DNA from: Calothrix sp. FI2-JRJ7
GTDB lineage: Bacteria > Cyanobacteriota > Cyanobacteriia > Cyanobacteriales > Nostocaceae
Direction: 5' to 3'
Assembly: GCA_019359675.1 (NCBI GenBank)
Contig: JAHHGX010000068.1
Span: 124,001-188,000 of the forward strand
DNA: 64,000 nt
Shown: positions 1 through 8,898 of the stretch, piece by piece
Numbering within the stretch: the first letter of the stretch is position 1
Layout of the letters: each line of letters starts with the position of its first letter
Notes under the pieces: generated by a model
Seen by the model: only the letters and a program-made list of their open reading frames with translations
Database searches by the model: none
What the model was told of the DNA's origin: nothing
Translations under genes and position numbers: made by a program

Positions 1-353
1 TTCAACAGAAACGAAAGAAACCGGGTTTCTCAACAGCAGAGGTGTATATACCAGCGTGATAAGCTTTATTGAAAATGTCAATCTGCTTTAGAAGAACTAT
101 TTGATGACTTAAATTTTTAAATTTTTTAAAGCATAGGCAGGACACCTGTGCCACAAGATATTAGGTTTAACAGTCGATTAGTTCTGGTGTTTGGTTAAGA
201 ATTTGGCGCCGAATTGAAACGAAATCAAGATACTGTGGTGAATTTACCACCCATCATTCGCTTTGCATTGTCGCAAAAAAAGTAACAATTGCAACGAATG
301 TAACGGATGTTTGATTCTTCTATCCGTTACATCCGCTTTATCCGTTGCCAGGG
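1..353. other. Left-edge stretch without a recognisable gene
   Basis: No convincing coding region is seen. The stretch holds one palindrome of the AGAAACC family (16-30) and, at about 290-350, two copies of a 'taacggatg / atccgttac' type dispersed motif. The same motif recurs near 62,885-62,980. An open frame at 263-511 on the plus strand is antisense to the metallothionein gene and is not supported. Confidence 0.5.
16..30. repeat. AGAAACCSGGTTTCT dispersed palindrome
   Basis: A perfect 15-base palindrome. Further copies, some with A or T in the centre, lie in the 21.7-22.0 kb tandem array, twice in the 51,510-51,609 element, and at 56,605-56,619 and 56,655-56,669. They are mostly intergenic, at gene ends, or inside larger repeats. 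Confidence 0.75.
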
Positions 354-521
354 TTATTTATCGCATCCACAGCCAGTGTGACCGCAACCTTTACCATCTT
401 GATGACCATTTGCACAAGCTTCTCCGCAGTAAGGTTTGTCATCTTTCATCACAGCACTGGATAGGGAAACTATGCAAAGGCAAGATTCACAAGCGCATTT
501 CATTTGAGTAACGTTCGTCAT
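354..521 (-). CDS. smtA: Bacterial metallothionein (SmtA/BmtA family)
   Basis: A 55-residue cytosolic protein that binds Zn(II)/Cd(II) through cysteine and histidine. The sequence has nine cysteines (9, 11, 14, 16, 32, 36, 46, 51, 53) and two histidines (40, 48). This is the same set and nearly the same spacing as Synechococcus SmtA, including the N-terminal CxCxxCxC cluster and the C-terminal GCGHTGCGC run. The frame is open 12 codons further upstream. The internal ATG at 521 is preferred because a GAGGG ribosome site (529-533) precedes it and the protein then matches family length. An SmtB-type operator lies about 50 bases upstream, so de-repression by zinc or cadmium is expected. No SmtB/ArsR repressor gene is in the window. 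Confidence 0.92.
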   Translation of the reverse strand: MTNVTQMKCACESCLCIVSLSSAVMKDDKPYCGEACANGHQDGKGCGHTGCGCDK

Positions 522-567
522 AACTAGCACCCTCATGTAGGCGTGTACATTTATCAATATATCACAA

Positions 568-583
568 TTGAACAGTTATTCAA
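568..583 (-). promoter_or_regulatory. SmtB/ArsR-type metal operator of the metallothionein gene
   Basis: TTGAACAGTTATTCAA is an imperfect inverted repeat closely matching the smt operator of Synechococcus (TGAACA...TTCA core). It lies 47 bases upstream of the chosen start codon. A copy with one base changed lies at 40,468-40,483 before the Zn/Cd ATPase gene. SmtB-family repressors bind such sites and leave them when Zn(II) or Cd(II) binds. The assignment rests on sequence similarity only. Confidence 0.8.
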
Positions 584-662
584 GTGTTGTACAAAAAAGT
601 TATAGTTTCTTTGTGTTCGGCAATGTGAACATTCTTTGAAATGGCGCCCTTTCTACATCACT

Positions 663-1025
663 TTATTGCCCGCGCGCTTTGTGGTTGAGCGTTAAAGCCT
701 TTATTGTTGCCGTAGTAAACAGTTTTGAAATCAAGTTGATTTGTGTTGGGATTGTAAATTGTGTAACTTGCTTGTCCTGGGGTTCTACCGACGTTTCCGA
801 CTCGATTTCATCAGTGTTAATACGTTTATCTTTATACTCAGTAATAGCCCGATCTCCTACCACCAATCGCATTGGTTCCAAAACCTTACCACCATTCAAA
901 CGCGGTGCAGTGCGTCCGGCAACGAGCAATCCCTTGTCAGTATTGTGATGCAGAACCCGACCAAATTTAGCAAGGTACTCGCGACACACGCAATGTTTTT
1001 CATCGTGCCAAGCCACCTGTAGCAT
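663..1025 (-). CDS. Hypothetical protein, 120 aa
   Basis: Not recognised. It is a hydrophilic 120-residue product without signal peptide or membrane segment. A histidine/cysteine-bearing N-terminus (AWHDEKHCVCREY) is followed by a basic central part and an acidic low-complexity stretch around residues 68-85. It could be a small orphan protein or a remnant of a larger gene. Two plus-strand open frames overlap it, but neither shows better coding character. It is isolated: metallothionein lies to one side and 600 non-coding bases to the other. Confidence 0.4.
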   Translation of the reverse strand: MLQVAWHDEKHCVCREYLAKFGRVLHHNTDKGLLVAGRTAPRLNGGKVLEPMRLVVGDRAITEYKDKRINTDEIESETSVEPQDKQVTQFTIPTQINLISKLFTTATIKALTLNHKARGQ

Positions 1026-1638
1026 CAGACCGATTTTCGCTCACTTTTACCTATACTTCTAGACGACCCATAACAATCTTAAACAAAGCTACATTACCTA
1101 GAAATGAGTTACTAAAAATTTCAAGCAGACTATCCAGACATCAGAGAGAGTGTATTCTAAAATAGAAGAACTTGTTTTGAGTAACTAGGACAAAACAAAA
1201 ACATTTTACATTTGAAACGACCGCCTAATCTCATTGGTTGTTCCTGGTGCGAAACTCAAAAACGTTATGGGGATTAGCATACATTAAATTATTGTTATCG
1301 AGAGAAACCGACCAAGAAAAGAAATAATTACAACTCTTAACATTAAATCGACTACCTTTAAAAACTGGGACTAATGTCAGTTGAATGCAAGCGTATATAT
1401 AAGAACAGCAATTGGCTAAGTATTTCTCTCACAGTATAATAAAATCCCAACAGAAAAGTAGGCGGATTATTACTACGATTGCACAGTATTATTTTTTACA
1501 TATACATATGCAAGCTCAAAGTACTATATCAGCAACAATTGTTTTAATACTGCTCGGCTATTGACTTATGTTTTGCGAATCGAGAGTTATACCCTTAAAC
1601 TGTTATGGTATAAACCATTAACAGTAACTCATTAATTA
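1026..1638. other. Long AT-rich intergenic region upstream of the sigma-like gene
   Basis: About 600 bases without a supportable gene, tRNA or strong palindrome. It contains AT-rich runs and must hold the promoter of the 1639-7838 gene set. The last 70 bases carry several TAWWWT-like boxes, but no single promoter can be picked with confidence. Confidence 0.5.
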
Positions 1639-2835
1639 ATGCGCTCTCGGCAAGATATTCCAGAAATATTCGCGACTTTCCTACAGTTTGAGACTGATTA
1701 CTTCAGTGGCTGGGTATGGGATGCAAAGTTGCGTCGCAGTATCCAGAATTGCTTGCTCAAATGCCCTCAAGACAAATCTGAAAATTTTTGGGCTGTTTAC
1801 TGGCACAAATCCTGGCTGACTGAGCCAAACTCTATAAATATGGGGCATTTATCTGCTTACTTACAAGAAAGCTGTTATTGGGCAGCTAAAAGAACGATGC
1901 CTCAGTTTGCTAGCGTGCAGTGTAGTTTGTCTGATTGTTTCCAAATTGCAATTGCCTCTGTCCCCAAAATTCTCAAAGCTTGTGACCCCGACTTACAGGC
2001 AAGTTTGAAGAGCTATAGTAATACGGCTTTTAGCAATATTATCCGTGATGGCTTGCGTCAAAAGCAAGAAATTGATTTTTGCAGTGATTGGGGATTATTA
2101 CTGAAAACGAGTCGTAAGCGGTTACAGGAAGCTTTAGAGAATGCTGGATTTAACCCTGAAATTATTAAGCGCTATCTTTTAGCCTGGACTTGTTTTGAAG
2201 ATGGCTATATTCAAAGTAAATCTTCCAAAAATCGCAAGCTACAGCGTCCTGACCAAGAGACTTGGGAACTGATAACCCAAATATATAACCGTAATGCGAC
2301 CCAACTCAACACATCGCAACCTGATGAGAGTGCTAATTTGGAAAAATGGTTACTGATTTGTGCTAAACATGTGCGTGCTTATTTATACCCCGTTGTTTCG
2401 TCGCTAAACGTCCCTAAACTAGGACAAGGGGAACGGGAATTACAAGATGATTTACCTTCTGGAACTAACGAATCTTTATTAGACAATCTTATCGAACAAG
2501 AAGAAGCAGTAACCAAAAAGAATCAACGAACTGAACTTAGTGACCTTTTAATTACAACTTTAAAAAACCTCGATTCTCAATCACAGCAGTTATTAGAATT
2601 TTACTACCGTCAAGGGCTGACACAACAGGAGATTGCCAAGCAACTAGAAATGCCGCAATATAAGATTTCTCGCCGTTTATCTAGAGCAAGAGAACTTTTA
2701 CTGCTTTCAATTACAAAATGGAGTCAAGAAAAACTGCATATTTCTCCGACTACCAACGTGGTTAAGCACATTAGTACAGTTTTAGAGGATTGGTTGCAGG
2801 ATTATTTCCGCAATCTTGACAATCAAACCAATTAG
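1639..2835 (+). CDS. Sigma-70 family RNA polymerase sigma factor-like protein
   Basis: A 398-residue protein whose C-terminal third resembles sigma-70 region 4. A helix-turn-helix at about residues 327-350 (LTQQEIAKQLEMPQYKISRR) follows the leucine-rich lead-in typical of ECF-type factors. The N-terminal 250 residues are helical and longer than a normal ECF sigma factor; a classical region 2 is not obvious. In cyanobacteria this protein type is commonly found directly before a DUF1822 gene and a CHAT/CHASE2 gene, as here. The stop codon lies 10 bases before the next start, so co-transcription is very likely. Proposed role: promoter recognition, or regulation of a surface/protease programme encoded downstream. 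That role is inference. Confidence 0.75.
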   Translation: MRSRQDIPEIFATFLQFETDYFSGWVWDAKLRRSIQNCLLKCPQDKSENFWAVYWHKSWLTEPNSINMGHLSAYLQESCYWAAKRTMPQFASVQCSLSDCFQIAIASVPKILKACDPDLQASLKSYSNTAFSNIIRDGLRQKQEIDFCSDWGLLLKTSRKRLQEALENAGFNPEIIKRYLLAWTCFEDGYIQSKSSKNRKLQRPDQETWELITQIYNRNATQLNTSQPDESANLEKWLLICAKHVRAYLYPVVSSLNVPKLGQGERELQDDLPSGTNESLLDNLIEQEEAVTKKNQRTELSDLLITTLKNLDSQSQQLLEFYYRQGLTQQEIAKQLEMPQYKISRRLSRARELLLLSITKWSQEKLHISPTTNVVKHISTVLEDWLQDYFRNLDNQTN

Positions 2836-2845
2836 GAGTAAAGCC

Positions 2846-4003
2846 ATGTCATTTTCCTGCATATCCCCAACTCAACTCGGATTAGAAGTTTCAAGGGAGG
2901 TGCAAGACCTTTCTTGGCGCCAACTTCAGTTTTGTACCAGTGCAAACAGTCGTTGGAATACTTTTCTCAACCAAATTTGTCTAGATACTTTTTTGTCTTG
3001 GTTGCAAGCTGAGTACGCTGCCCAAGCCAAAGTATGGACTGATGTCGTCCACAGCAATGTATGGAAACTAGTAAACGGCACTGCCATAATTATGGATACA
3101 AGGCGCCTGATTTTAATTCCAGATAAAAATGTAGAAACAAGAGAATTATCTGTTCCTCAAGAATGGATTGATATTCCCAATTGGGCAGGAGACTACTATT
3201 TAGGAGTGCAAGTTAGTCCAGATGGCGAATGGTTGCGAGTTTGGGGATATGCTACCCACGAACAATTAAAAAATCAGGGTAGCTATAACTCAGAAGAACG
3301 CACTTACTGTTTAGATGCAAATCTAATGGTAGAGGATATAAGCGTTTTGTGGGTGGTGCAACAATTATATCCGACGGAGATTACACAAGCTCAAATCGCT
3401 CCCTTGCCAACATTATCAAATACCCAAGTCGAAAATCTCTGGCGCCGTCTAATCAATCCATCTATTGTAAATCCTCGCTTGGAATTACCATTTGAAATTT
3501 GGGGCGCCTTGTTAACTCGTCCTGATTGGCAAGAACACTTGCACCAAGCGCCTAATATTGTAAGCTTACGTGAATTATTTGAAGGCGTTCTTACAAACAC
3601 TTGGCAAACCATCGAAGCATTATTTAATCAAGAGCCAAATTTTGCTTTTAGCTTTCGACAAGGCATTGATACAGAACAAACATCAATTCAAAAAGCTAAG
3701 TTGATTGATTTACCGACAAAACAAGGTAATCAAACTTTAGTTTTAATGCTGATATTAACAGAAGAAACTGATGGTAGGCTCTTGGTTCGTGTTCAACTAC
3801 ATGCGAAAGAACGCTCACAATATTTACCTGAACAAGCCAAACTAGAGTTAATTTCTGCATCGGGAGAAATTATCCAGTCGATTACAGCTAGAAATCAGGA
3901 TAACTCTATGCAATTAAAGCGGTTTAAATGTCCTACAAATGCTCAATTTAGTTTACAAGTGTCATTAGATGATTTTTGTTTCACAGAAAATTTTAAAATT
4001 TAA
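2846..4003 (+). CDS. DUF1822 family protein
   Basis: A 385-residue soluble protein of the DUF1822 family, known mainly from filamentous cyanobacteria and of unknown function. The frame is open 10 codons further upstream, overlapping the sigma-like gene. The ATG at 2846 is chosen because AGGAG (2834-2838) stands at good distance. Visible traits are a tryptophan-rich N-terminal half (W at LSWRQLQF, WNTFL, FLSWLQAEY), the stretch 'DIPNWAGDYYLGVQVSPDGEW', which resembles a small beta domain, and an all-beta-looking C-terminus. No membrane segment or catalytic motif is visible. Its fixed place between sigma factor and CHAT/CHASE2 protein suggests an adaptor or regulatory partner of one of them (inference). 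Confidence 0.8.
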   Translation: MSFSCISPTQLGLEVSREVQDLSWRQLQFCTSANSRWNTFLNQICLDTFLSWLQAEYAAQAKVWTDVVHSNVWKLVNGTAIIMDTRRLILIPDKNVETRELSVPQEWIDIPNWAGDYYLGVQVSPDGEWLRVWGYATHEQLKNQGSYNSEERTYCLDANLMVEDISVLWVVQQLYPTEITQAQIAPLPTLSNTQVENLWRRLINPSIVNPRLELPFEIWGALLTRPDWQEHLHQAPNIVSLRELFEGVLTNTWQTIEALFNQEPNFAFSFRQGIDTEQTSIQKAKLIDLPTKQGNQTLVLMLILTEETDGRLLVRVQLHAKERSQYLPEQAKLELISASGEIIQSITARNQDNSMQLKRFKCPTNAQFSLQVSLDDFCFTENFKI

Positions 4004-4018
4004 ATATTATTTGTGTGT

Positions 4019-4046
4019 GTAGAGACGTTACATGTAACGTCTCTAC
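4019..4046. repeat. GTAGAGACG-N10-CGTCTCTAC palindrome, copy 1
   Basis: A perfect 28-base palindrome between the DUF1822 and CHAT/CHASE2 genes. Relatives lie at 10,695-10,839, 31,118-31,145, 39,615-39,663, 39,719-39,746, 43,084-43,111 and 53,607-53,634. They look like small non-autonomous palindromic elements. In this spot it could also form a hairpin within the operon transcript. Confidence 0.8.
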
Positions 4047-4074
4047 AACATTTCTGGGGCAATGATGGGCAACT

Positions 4075-6396
4075 ATGAACAAACAAATCGTCCTCAATTT
4101 AGGTAAAGGAAATTTACAGCAAGGTTTTTCTGCTGTTATAGCTCAACTTTGGCTTACAGATGTTTCCACACCAATGCAATTTACTGCGGGATTACCTGCG
4201 GCGCCTAAACTCGAAAATCTTTATCAACGTTGGCAACAACTATACACAGCACTATATGGCAGTTTAGGTTGGCGCAGTCAGCAAATAGAGGGATTTGAAA
4301 TTGAGGAAGAGGATGTTACTCATATTTCCCAAGCAGAGTTTGAAAAACTAAGTCAAGAACTAAAAAACAGTCTCAATGATTGGTTGAACGCATCGACATT
4401 CTTAAATATTGACCGGAAACTACGCACACAACTAACACCAACAGATAATATTCGTTTGATGATTACGGCGGAATCTGATCAAGTGTTAAAGTTGCCTTGG
4501 TGTTTGTGGGATTTTTTAATAGATTATCCCCAAGCAGAAATTGCCCTGACTCCAATAGACTATACCCGTTCAATCAAAACAGTTACAAAAAATCCTCAAG
4601 GTAAAGTGAGGATTTTGGCGATTTTGGGTGACCGTCAGCGTATCGATATTGAGACAGACCAAAAGTTACTTCAGCAATTACCCAATGCTAAACTGAAATT
4701 TTTAATTGAACCAAGTCGTACTGAGTTAACCGAGCAATTATGGGAGTCTGGTTGGGACATCCTTTTTTTTGCAGGACACAGTACTAGTCAAGGAAAGGGA
4801 CAAATTCAAATTAACCCAACTTCTAGTTTGACTATTGACCAGTTACGATATGGTTTGCAAAAAGCGATAGCTCAAGGTTTGAAGCTAGCAATCTTTAACT
4901 CGTGTGATGGTTTGGGACTTGCGCGCGATTTAGCTGATTTGCATTTACCCCAAGTAATTGTCATGCGAGAACCTGTACCAGATAAAATTGCACAGGAATT
5001 TTTGAAACATTTTCTAACTACTTTTGCGCGCGGGCAATCTTTATATAGTGCAGTCCGCGAAGCTAGGGAAAAATTACAATCATTAGAAGGAGATTTTCCT
5101 TGTGCTACTTGGTTGCCTGTAATATGTCAAAATCCAGCAGAGGCGCCAGTTTATTGGCAAGAACTGCGTGGTCGGCGTATAATTCAACTACCAAAACCTA
5201 ACTGGCGCCAGTTACCGATAGTATTTATAAGTAGCTTATTAACTACTATATTAATAGTATTATTACGTAATTTAAATATTATTCAAACCTTAGAATTCCA
5301 TGCATATGACACCTTAATGCAATTACGACCAGATTCAGGCCCCGACCCACGGTTATTAATTGTTACCATTACAGAAGAAGATATTCAATTGCAAGGAGCA
5401 GAACCAAGACTAGGTTCTTTATCAGATAAACATCTCAACTTACTATTAACAAAATTAGAGCAACACCAACCACAAATAATTGGTCTAGACATATACCGAG
5501 ATTTTGCTGTTAGTTCCAACCAGCAAGAATTAGTTAAGCGAATGCAGCAAAGTTCTTTAATTGCAATTTGCAAAAGCACCGACACAGAACAAGACCCTAC
5601 AGGTATTGCACCACCACCAGAAATTCCAAGCGCGCGGCTAGGTTTTAGCGATTTTGTTGAAGATAGTGATGGGGTTTTGCGTCGTCACCTTTTACAGTTA
5701 TCTCCCGACCCTGCTTCACCCTGTACTACCGATAAAGCTTTTAACGTTCAGCTAGCCTTCAATTACTTAAAAGCTCAAGGTATAAAAGCGGAATTTACCT
5801 CACAAGGAAATATTAAGCTAGGTAATACGACATTTCCATCTCTTAAAAGTCCAACCTTGGGATATCAGCCTGTAGATACCAATGGCATTCAACTATTACT
5901 AAATTACCGCTCCTCACCTAGAAATATTGCCCAACAAGTAACCCTTAATCAAATCCTTTCTGGACAAATTAATCCTAGTGCGATTAAAGACAAAATAATT
6001 TTAATTGGAGTCACATCCGCATCGAGTGGGGATTATTGGTCTACACCATATGGTAGAGGTTTCGCACAACGCACACCAGGGGTTTTTCTGCAAGCACAAA
6101 TGGTTAGCCAGCTTATTAGTGCAGCATTAGATAAACGACCTTTATTATCGGTATTACCTCAATGGGGTGAATTTTGCTGGATTTGGGTTTGGTCTTTAAC
6201 GGGTGGTTTAATTACCTGGTATTTTCACAGAAATTCTTTAATTATTATTACTTTAACTATAACAGTAGGAACATTGACTCTAACTTGCTTTGTCTTACTG
6301 ATACAGGGATGCTATCTACCTTTAGTACCACCAATACTGACTTTAGTTGTTTCTAGTAGTCAGGTATATTATTTAATTAAAAAACATAAATCATAA
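4075..6396 (+). CDS. CHAT + CHASE2 domain membrane protein
   Basis: A 773-residue protein with an N-terminal CHAT domain, the caspase/separase-like cysteine protease fold. The likely dyad is His235 (FAGHS) and Cys277 (FNSCDGLG). A membrane segment follows at about 381-397, then a CHASE2 extracytoplasmic sensor domain (about 400-690, starting LEFHAYDTLMQLRP), then three C-terminal membrane segments (about 699-718, 721-742, 747-768). CHASE2 proteins often carry kinase or cyclase output. Here the output is the CHAT domain placed before the sensor, so an external signal could gate a cytosolic protease. It is downstream of the sigma-like and DUF1822 genes, and 14 bases upstream of the DUF928 gene. 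Substrate is unknown; DUF1822 or the sigma-like protein are natural candidates (inference). Confidence 0.88.
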   Translation: MNKQIVLNLGKGNLQQGFSAVIAQLWLTDVSTPMQFTAGLPAAPKLENLYQRWQQLYTALYGSLGWRSQQIEGFEIEEEDVTHISQAEFEKLSQELKNSLNDWLNASTFLNIDRKLRTQLTPTDNIRLMITAESDQVLKLPWCLWDFLIDYPQAEIALTPIDYTRSIKTVTKNPQGKVRILAILGDRQRIDIETDQKLLQQLPNAKLKFLIEPSRTELTEQLWESGWDILFFAGHSTSQGKGQIQINPTSSLTIDQLRYGLQKAIAQGLKLAIFNSCDGLGLARDLADLHLPQVIVMREPVPDKIAQEFLKHFLTTFARGQSLYSAVREAREKLQSLEGDFPCATWLPVICQNPAEAPVYWQELRGRRIIQLPKPNWRQLPIVFISSLLTTILIVLLRNLNIIQTLEFHAYDTLMQLRPDSGPDPRLLIVTITEEDIQLQGAEPRLGSLSDKHLNLLLTKLEQHQPQIIGLDIYRDFAVSSNQQELVKRMQQSSLIAICKSTDTEQDPTGIAPPPEIPSARLGFSDFVEDSDGVLRRHLLQLSPDPASPCTTDKAFNVQLAFNYLKAQGIKAEFTSQGNIKLGNTTFPSLKSPTLGYQPVDTNGIQLLLNYRSSPRNIAQQVTLNQILSGQINPSAIKDKIILIGVTSASSGDYWSTPYGRGFAQRTPGVFLQAQMVSQLISAALDKRPLLSVLPQWGEFCWIWVWSLTGGLITWYFHRNSLIIITLTITVGTLTLTCFVLLIQGCYLPLVPPILTLVVSSSQVYYLIKKHKS

Positions 6397-6410
6397 AATG
6401 AAAAACTAAA

Positions 6411-7187
6411 ATGAAAAACATATTTTGCTCACGAGCTATGAAGTTAACTTGTGTAATAACTTTAACCCTTGCCAGTTTTCCTAACTATTTGGAAGGACAA
6501 GCTCAAACACCTAGACCCACATCAAAAGTGCGTTATTCTACTCCAAAACCACCTAACCCAGGCGCCCCACGTGGTAGAGGTAGAGGTGGTGGTAGTCGCG
6601 GACCTTGTAAACAATATGCATCCTTAGCAGCATTAGTACCCGAAACTCAAGGTACACAAAAATTTATTTGGGGACAGTCAGCATCACAAAACCCGAAATT
6701 TTGGTTTTATGTACCTGAAAAATTAACCAGCAAATTACCTATAGAGTTTGTACTACAGGATGAAGCAGACAACTATATATATAAGACAAAATTTACTCCA
6801 CAGACGCCCGCAGGAGTTGTGAGCGTGACAGTGAAACCAACTGTCGCTTTACAGCCAGGAAAATCATATAACTGGACTTTCTCTATTTATTGTGACCCAG
6901 ATAAACCCTCAAGTTCTGTTTTCGTGCGCGGTTCTGTAACCCAAGTTGCCTTAAATGCAACACAAAAACAGCAACTCCAACAATTGCAGGCGCCTGTGCA
7001 GCGTGCAGCTTTCTATGCCAATAATGGTATGTGGCACGATGCCCTCACAACACTAGGAGAGCAAATTCAAAACAGCAAGCGTAGAGAACCAGAAGTTATA
7101 TCAGCTTGGACTGAATTACTAACGCAAACTAATTTCAGTAATTTGGCTGCGGCGCCTATTGTTCCATGCTGCCAAAACAAAGACTAG
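6411..7187 (+). CDS. DUF928 domain-containing secreted protein
   Basis: A 258-residue exported protein of the cyanobacterial DUF928 family, function unknown. An N-terminal signal peptide (about residues 1-32) is followed by a glycine/arginine-rich linker (GRGRGGGSRG) and a conserved cysteine-containing beta-type domain starting at 'CKQYASLAALVPE'. The stretch with W(T/S)FSIYCDP around residue 160 is typical. It starts 14 bases after the CHAT/CHASE2 stop codon, so it is the fourth gene of the same set. A periplasmic or surface role as ligand or structural partner for the CHASE2 sensor is possible but unproven. Confidence 0.82.
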   Translation: MKNIFCSRAMKLTCVITLTLASFPNYLEGQAQTPRPTSKVRYSTPKPPNPGAPRGRGRGGGSRGPCKQYASLAALVPETQGTQKFIWGQSASQNPKFWFYVPEKLTSKLPIEFVLQDEADNYIYKTKFTPQTPAGVVSVTVKPTVALQPGKSYNWTFSIYCDPDKPSSSVFVRGSVTQVALNATQKQQLQQLQAPVQRAAFYANNGMWHDALTTLGEQIQNSKRREPEVISAWTELLTQTNFSNLAAAPIVPCCQNKD

Positions 7188-7292
7188 TTGACGAGTAAAA
7201 AAAAATTTTGGATATTTTGGCAGTAGAGTGCATATTTTTGCATACATAAACGTGTTAGCGATTAGCAAAAAACACTAATTGAGAATTTTATT

Positions 7293-7838
7293 ATGTTAAA
7301 AGCAATTTCCTTTGCAGTAGCCACTGTTATTATCCCCTTTGCTAGCTATACCCATAGTCAAGCAATTGCCACCACTCCCACAAGTTATGAAATTTCTCAA
7401 AATACTAATCAATCAGCAAGTATAAGTTACGAACGCATCGGAGCGGGTGGTATCAAACTTTCGATGTCTGAGGCACAGGTAAGAAAAATTTTAGGTAAAC
7501 CTGTAAAAGTCACAAACGGTTTCCTTGGCGCCGTTGGTAAAACTCGAACTCTTAAATATTCGGGAATTACGGTTGATTTAGGTGAAGGTTCTCAACCAGG
7601 TAGCTTTAATGTATATCAAATCAAAGCTAACAGTTCTAAATACGCTACTCCAGATGGAGTCAAAATAGGTGATAGTCAAAATAAATTGATTAGAACATAT
7701 GGTCAAATCAAACCCTCTAAAAGCGGTAATGTAAGCCAATTTAATTACAGCATTAGTAATCCTAGTCCTACTATTTTTAATTTTACCGTTAAGAACGGCA
7801 AAGTTACAGAAATTGAATGCTTAGATGTTCTTTCGTAA
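7293..7838 (+). CDS. Secreted protein, possibly SmpA/BamE-like fold
   Basis: A 181-residue protein with a signal peptide (about 1-26) and a compact domain. Two phrases resemble the pattern of BamE/SmpA-type repeats: 'IKLSMSEAQVRKILGKPVKV' and, about 80 residues later, 'VKIGDSQNKLIRTYGQI'. In that pattern a helix is followed by a glycine-proline turn and strands. Family assignment is tentative. It is about 105 bases after the DUF928 gene, so it may share the transcript or have its own promoter. A strong intrinsic terminator closes the set just after it. Confidence 0.65.
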   Translation: MLKAISFAVATVIIPFASYTHSQAIATTPTSYEISQNTNQSASISYERIGAGGIKLSMSEAQVRKILGKPVKVTNGFLGAVGKTRTLKYSGITVDLGEGSQPGSFNVYQIKANSSKYATPDGVKIGDSQNKLIRTYGQIKPSKSGNVSQFNYSISNPSPTIFNFTVKNGKVTEIECLDVLS

Positions 7839-7870
7839 AAATTTATAAACTAAACCAAATATAATTTGCA

Positions 7871-7902
7871 AGCCTGCTTTATTTCATAAAGCAGGCTTTT
7901 TT
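7871..7902 (+). terminator. Rho-independent terminator closing the 1639-7838 gene set
   Basis: A 12-bp perfect stem (AGCCTGCTTTAT / ATAAAGCAGGCT) with a 3-base loop, followed by six T residues. It lies 33 bases after the stop codon of the secreted-protein gene, on the same strand. Confidence 0.88.
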
Positions 7903-7992
7903 GTAGCATAGGCATCCTTGCCTGTACAGCTCATACCTAGGGTGAAGACAAGTGATGGTTTAGAAAAAATAATTTTTCATGTTGATCTTTAT

Positions 7993-8547
7993 TTAAATAT
8001 TCAACCAGCTAAAAACTTGCTCGACGGTTAGTGATAGGTCAAGATTACTGAGAACGGGAAGTAAGTCTGTCGCTTCTAGTAATTCAATGCGTTGGTCAGG
8101 GTGTACAACAAAAATACCTGCTTCGTCTGGGAGAAGTAACCATCCTAGCTCTGTACCATTTTTACAACAGTGCAGCAGGTTGCGAATAACTTTGGTTTGA
8201 TTTTGGTCAGGTGAGAGAATTTCTATTGCCCAATCAGGATGACTTTCAAAGCGGTTGGCGATTCTCCCTGACTCTGTACGGGGTATGCGTTCCCAACGAA
8301 ATATTGCAATATCGGGAACTATGGTCGCACCCCCAAATGTGCAACGTAGTTCAGGTAAAGCCAAGGCAATTTTTTCAGGCTTGGCGATACGGTTAATCGT
8401 TTCACAAAGTTCGGCTTGTAGTAGGCTGTGTTCCCCTTGTGGCATTGGTTTTTGGTAAATTTGCCCGCCGATGTAAATAGATGCAGGTTTGGTTTCAGGT
8501 AATTGTAGGAATTCCTCTAAAGTGATGGGTTTGGCTATCGCAGTCAT
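7993..8547 (-). CDS. Uma2 family endonuclease-like protein (DUF820)
   Basis: A 184-residue protein of the Uma2/DUF820 family, which has the PD-(D/E)XK nuclease fold and is greatly expanded in cyanobacteria. It starts with the usual 'ITLEEFLQLPETKPA' lead. The expected acidic residues are in 'VPDIAIF' (about residue 78) and 'WAIEILSPDQ' (about 108-118). The usual lysine after the second acid is replaced by the DQNQTKV run, so activity is uncertain. Length is normal. The gene stands alone and converges on the preceding set. Biological role of the family is unknown. Confidence 0.85.
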   Translation of the reverse strand: MTAIAKPITLEEFLQLPETKPASIYIGGQIYQKPMPQGEHSLLQAELCETINRIAKPEKIALALPELRCTFGGATIVPDIAIFRWERIPRTESGRIANRFESHPDWAIEILSPDQNQTKVIRNLLHCCKNGTELGWLLLPDEAGIFVVHPDQRIELLEATDLLPVLSNLDLSLTVEQVFSWLNI

Positions 8548-8898
8548 AATTTTTTGCCAAATTCGGTTACATCGATTTTACCTGCTTTTAGGAGTGCTGC
8601 CGCGCGGGTTTGTGTTTATTTCTAGGCGCCTATTACCACAAAATTTAATCTCTAGATATCCTCTAGGAAAATTATATTTTGTGAGCAGGAACCAATTTTA
8701 AACTTATTTTACTCTCCTCTTTGTGTACGAGCGTGGTTCATCCCTCCTTCCTCTGTACCCTAGAAGTCTCTGTGGTAAAATAAAATTCCCGACTTCTTTA
8801 AGAAAGTCAGGAACCTAAATATGCGTTATTTTTAGTGAATTCTTTTTAATAACAACTGTAAGGTGGCTTATGCCGAGCCTACAAATAAGTAATTAAGA
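8548..8898. other. Intergenic region with a minus-strand terminator
   Basis: No gene is supported; short plus-strand open frames here are antisense or random. It carries pieces of the 'tctctgtggtaaa' dispersed motif near 8768-8780 and one terminator hairpin (separate entry). Confidence 0.5.
8786..8813 (-). terminator. Probable intrinsic terminator, minus strand
   Basis: A 10-bp stem with one mismatch (TTCCCGACTT / AAGTCAGGAA). Read on the minus strand it is followed by a T-rich run (TTTTATTTTA). It lies 85 bases beyond the stop codon of the minus-strand repeat protein gene. Confidence 0.6.
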
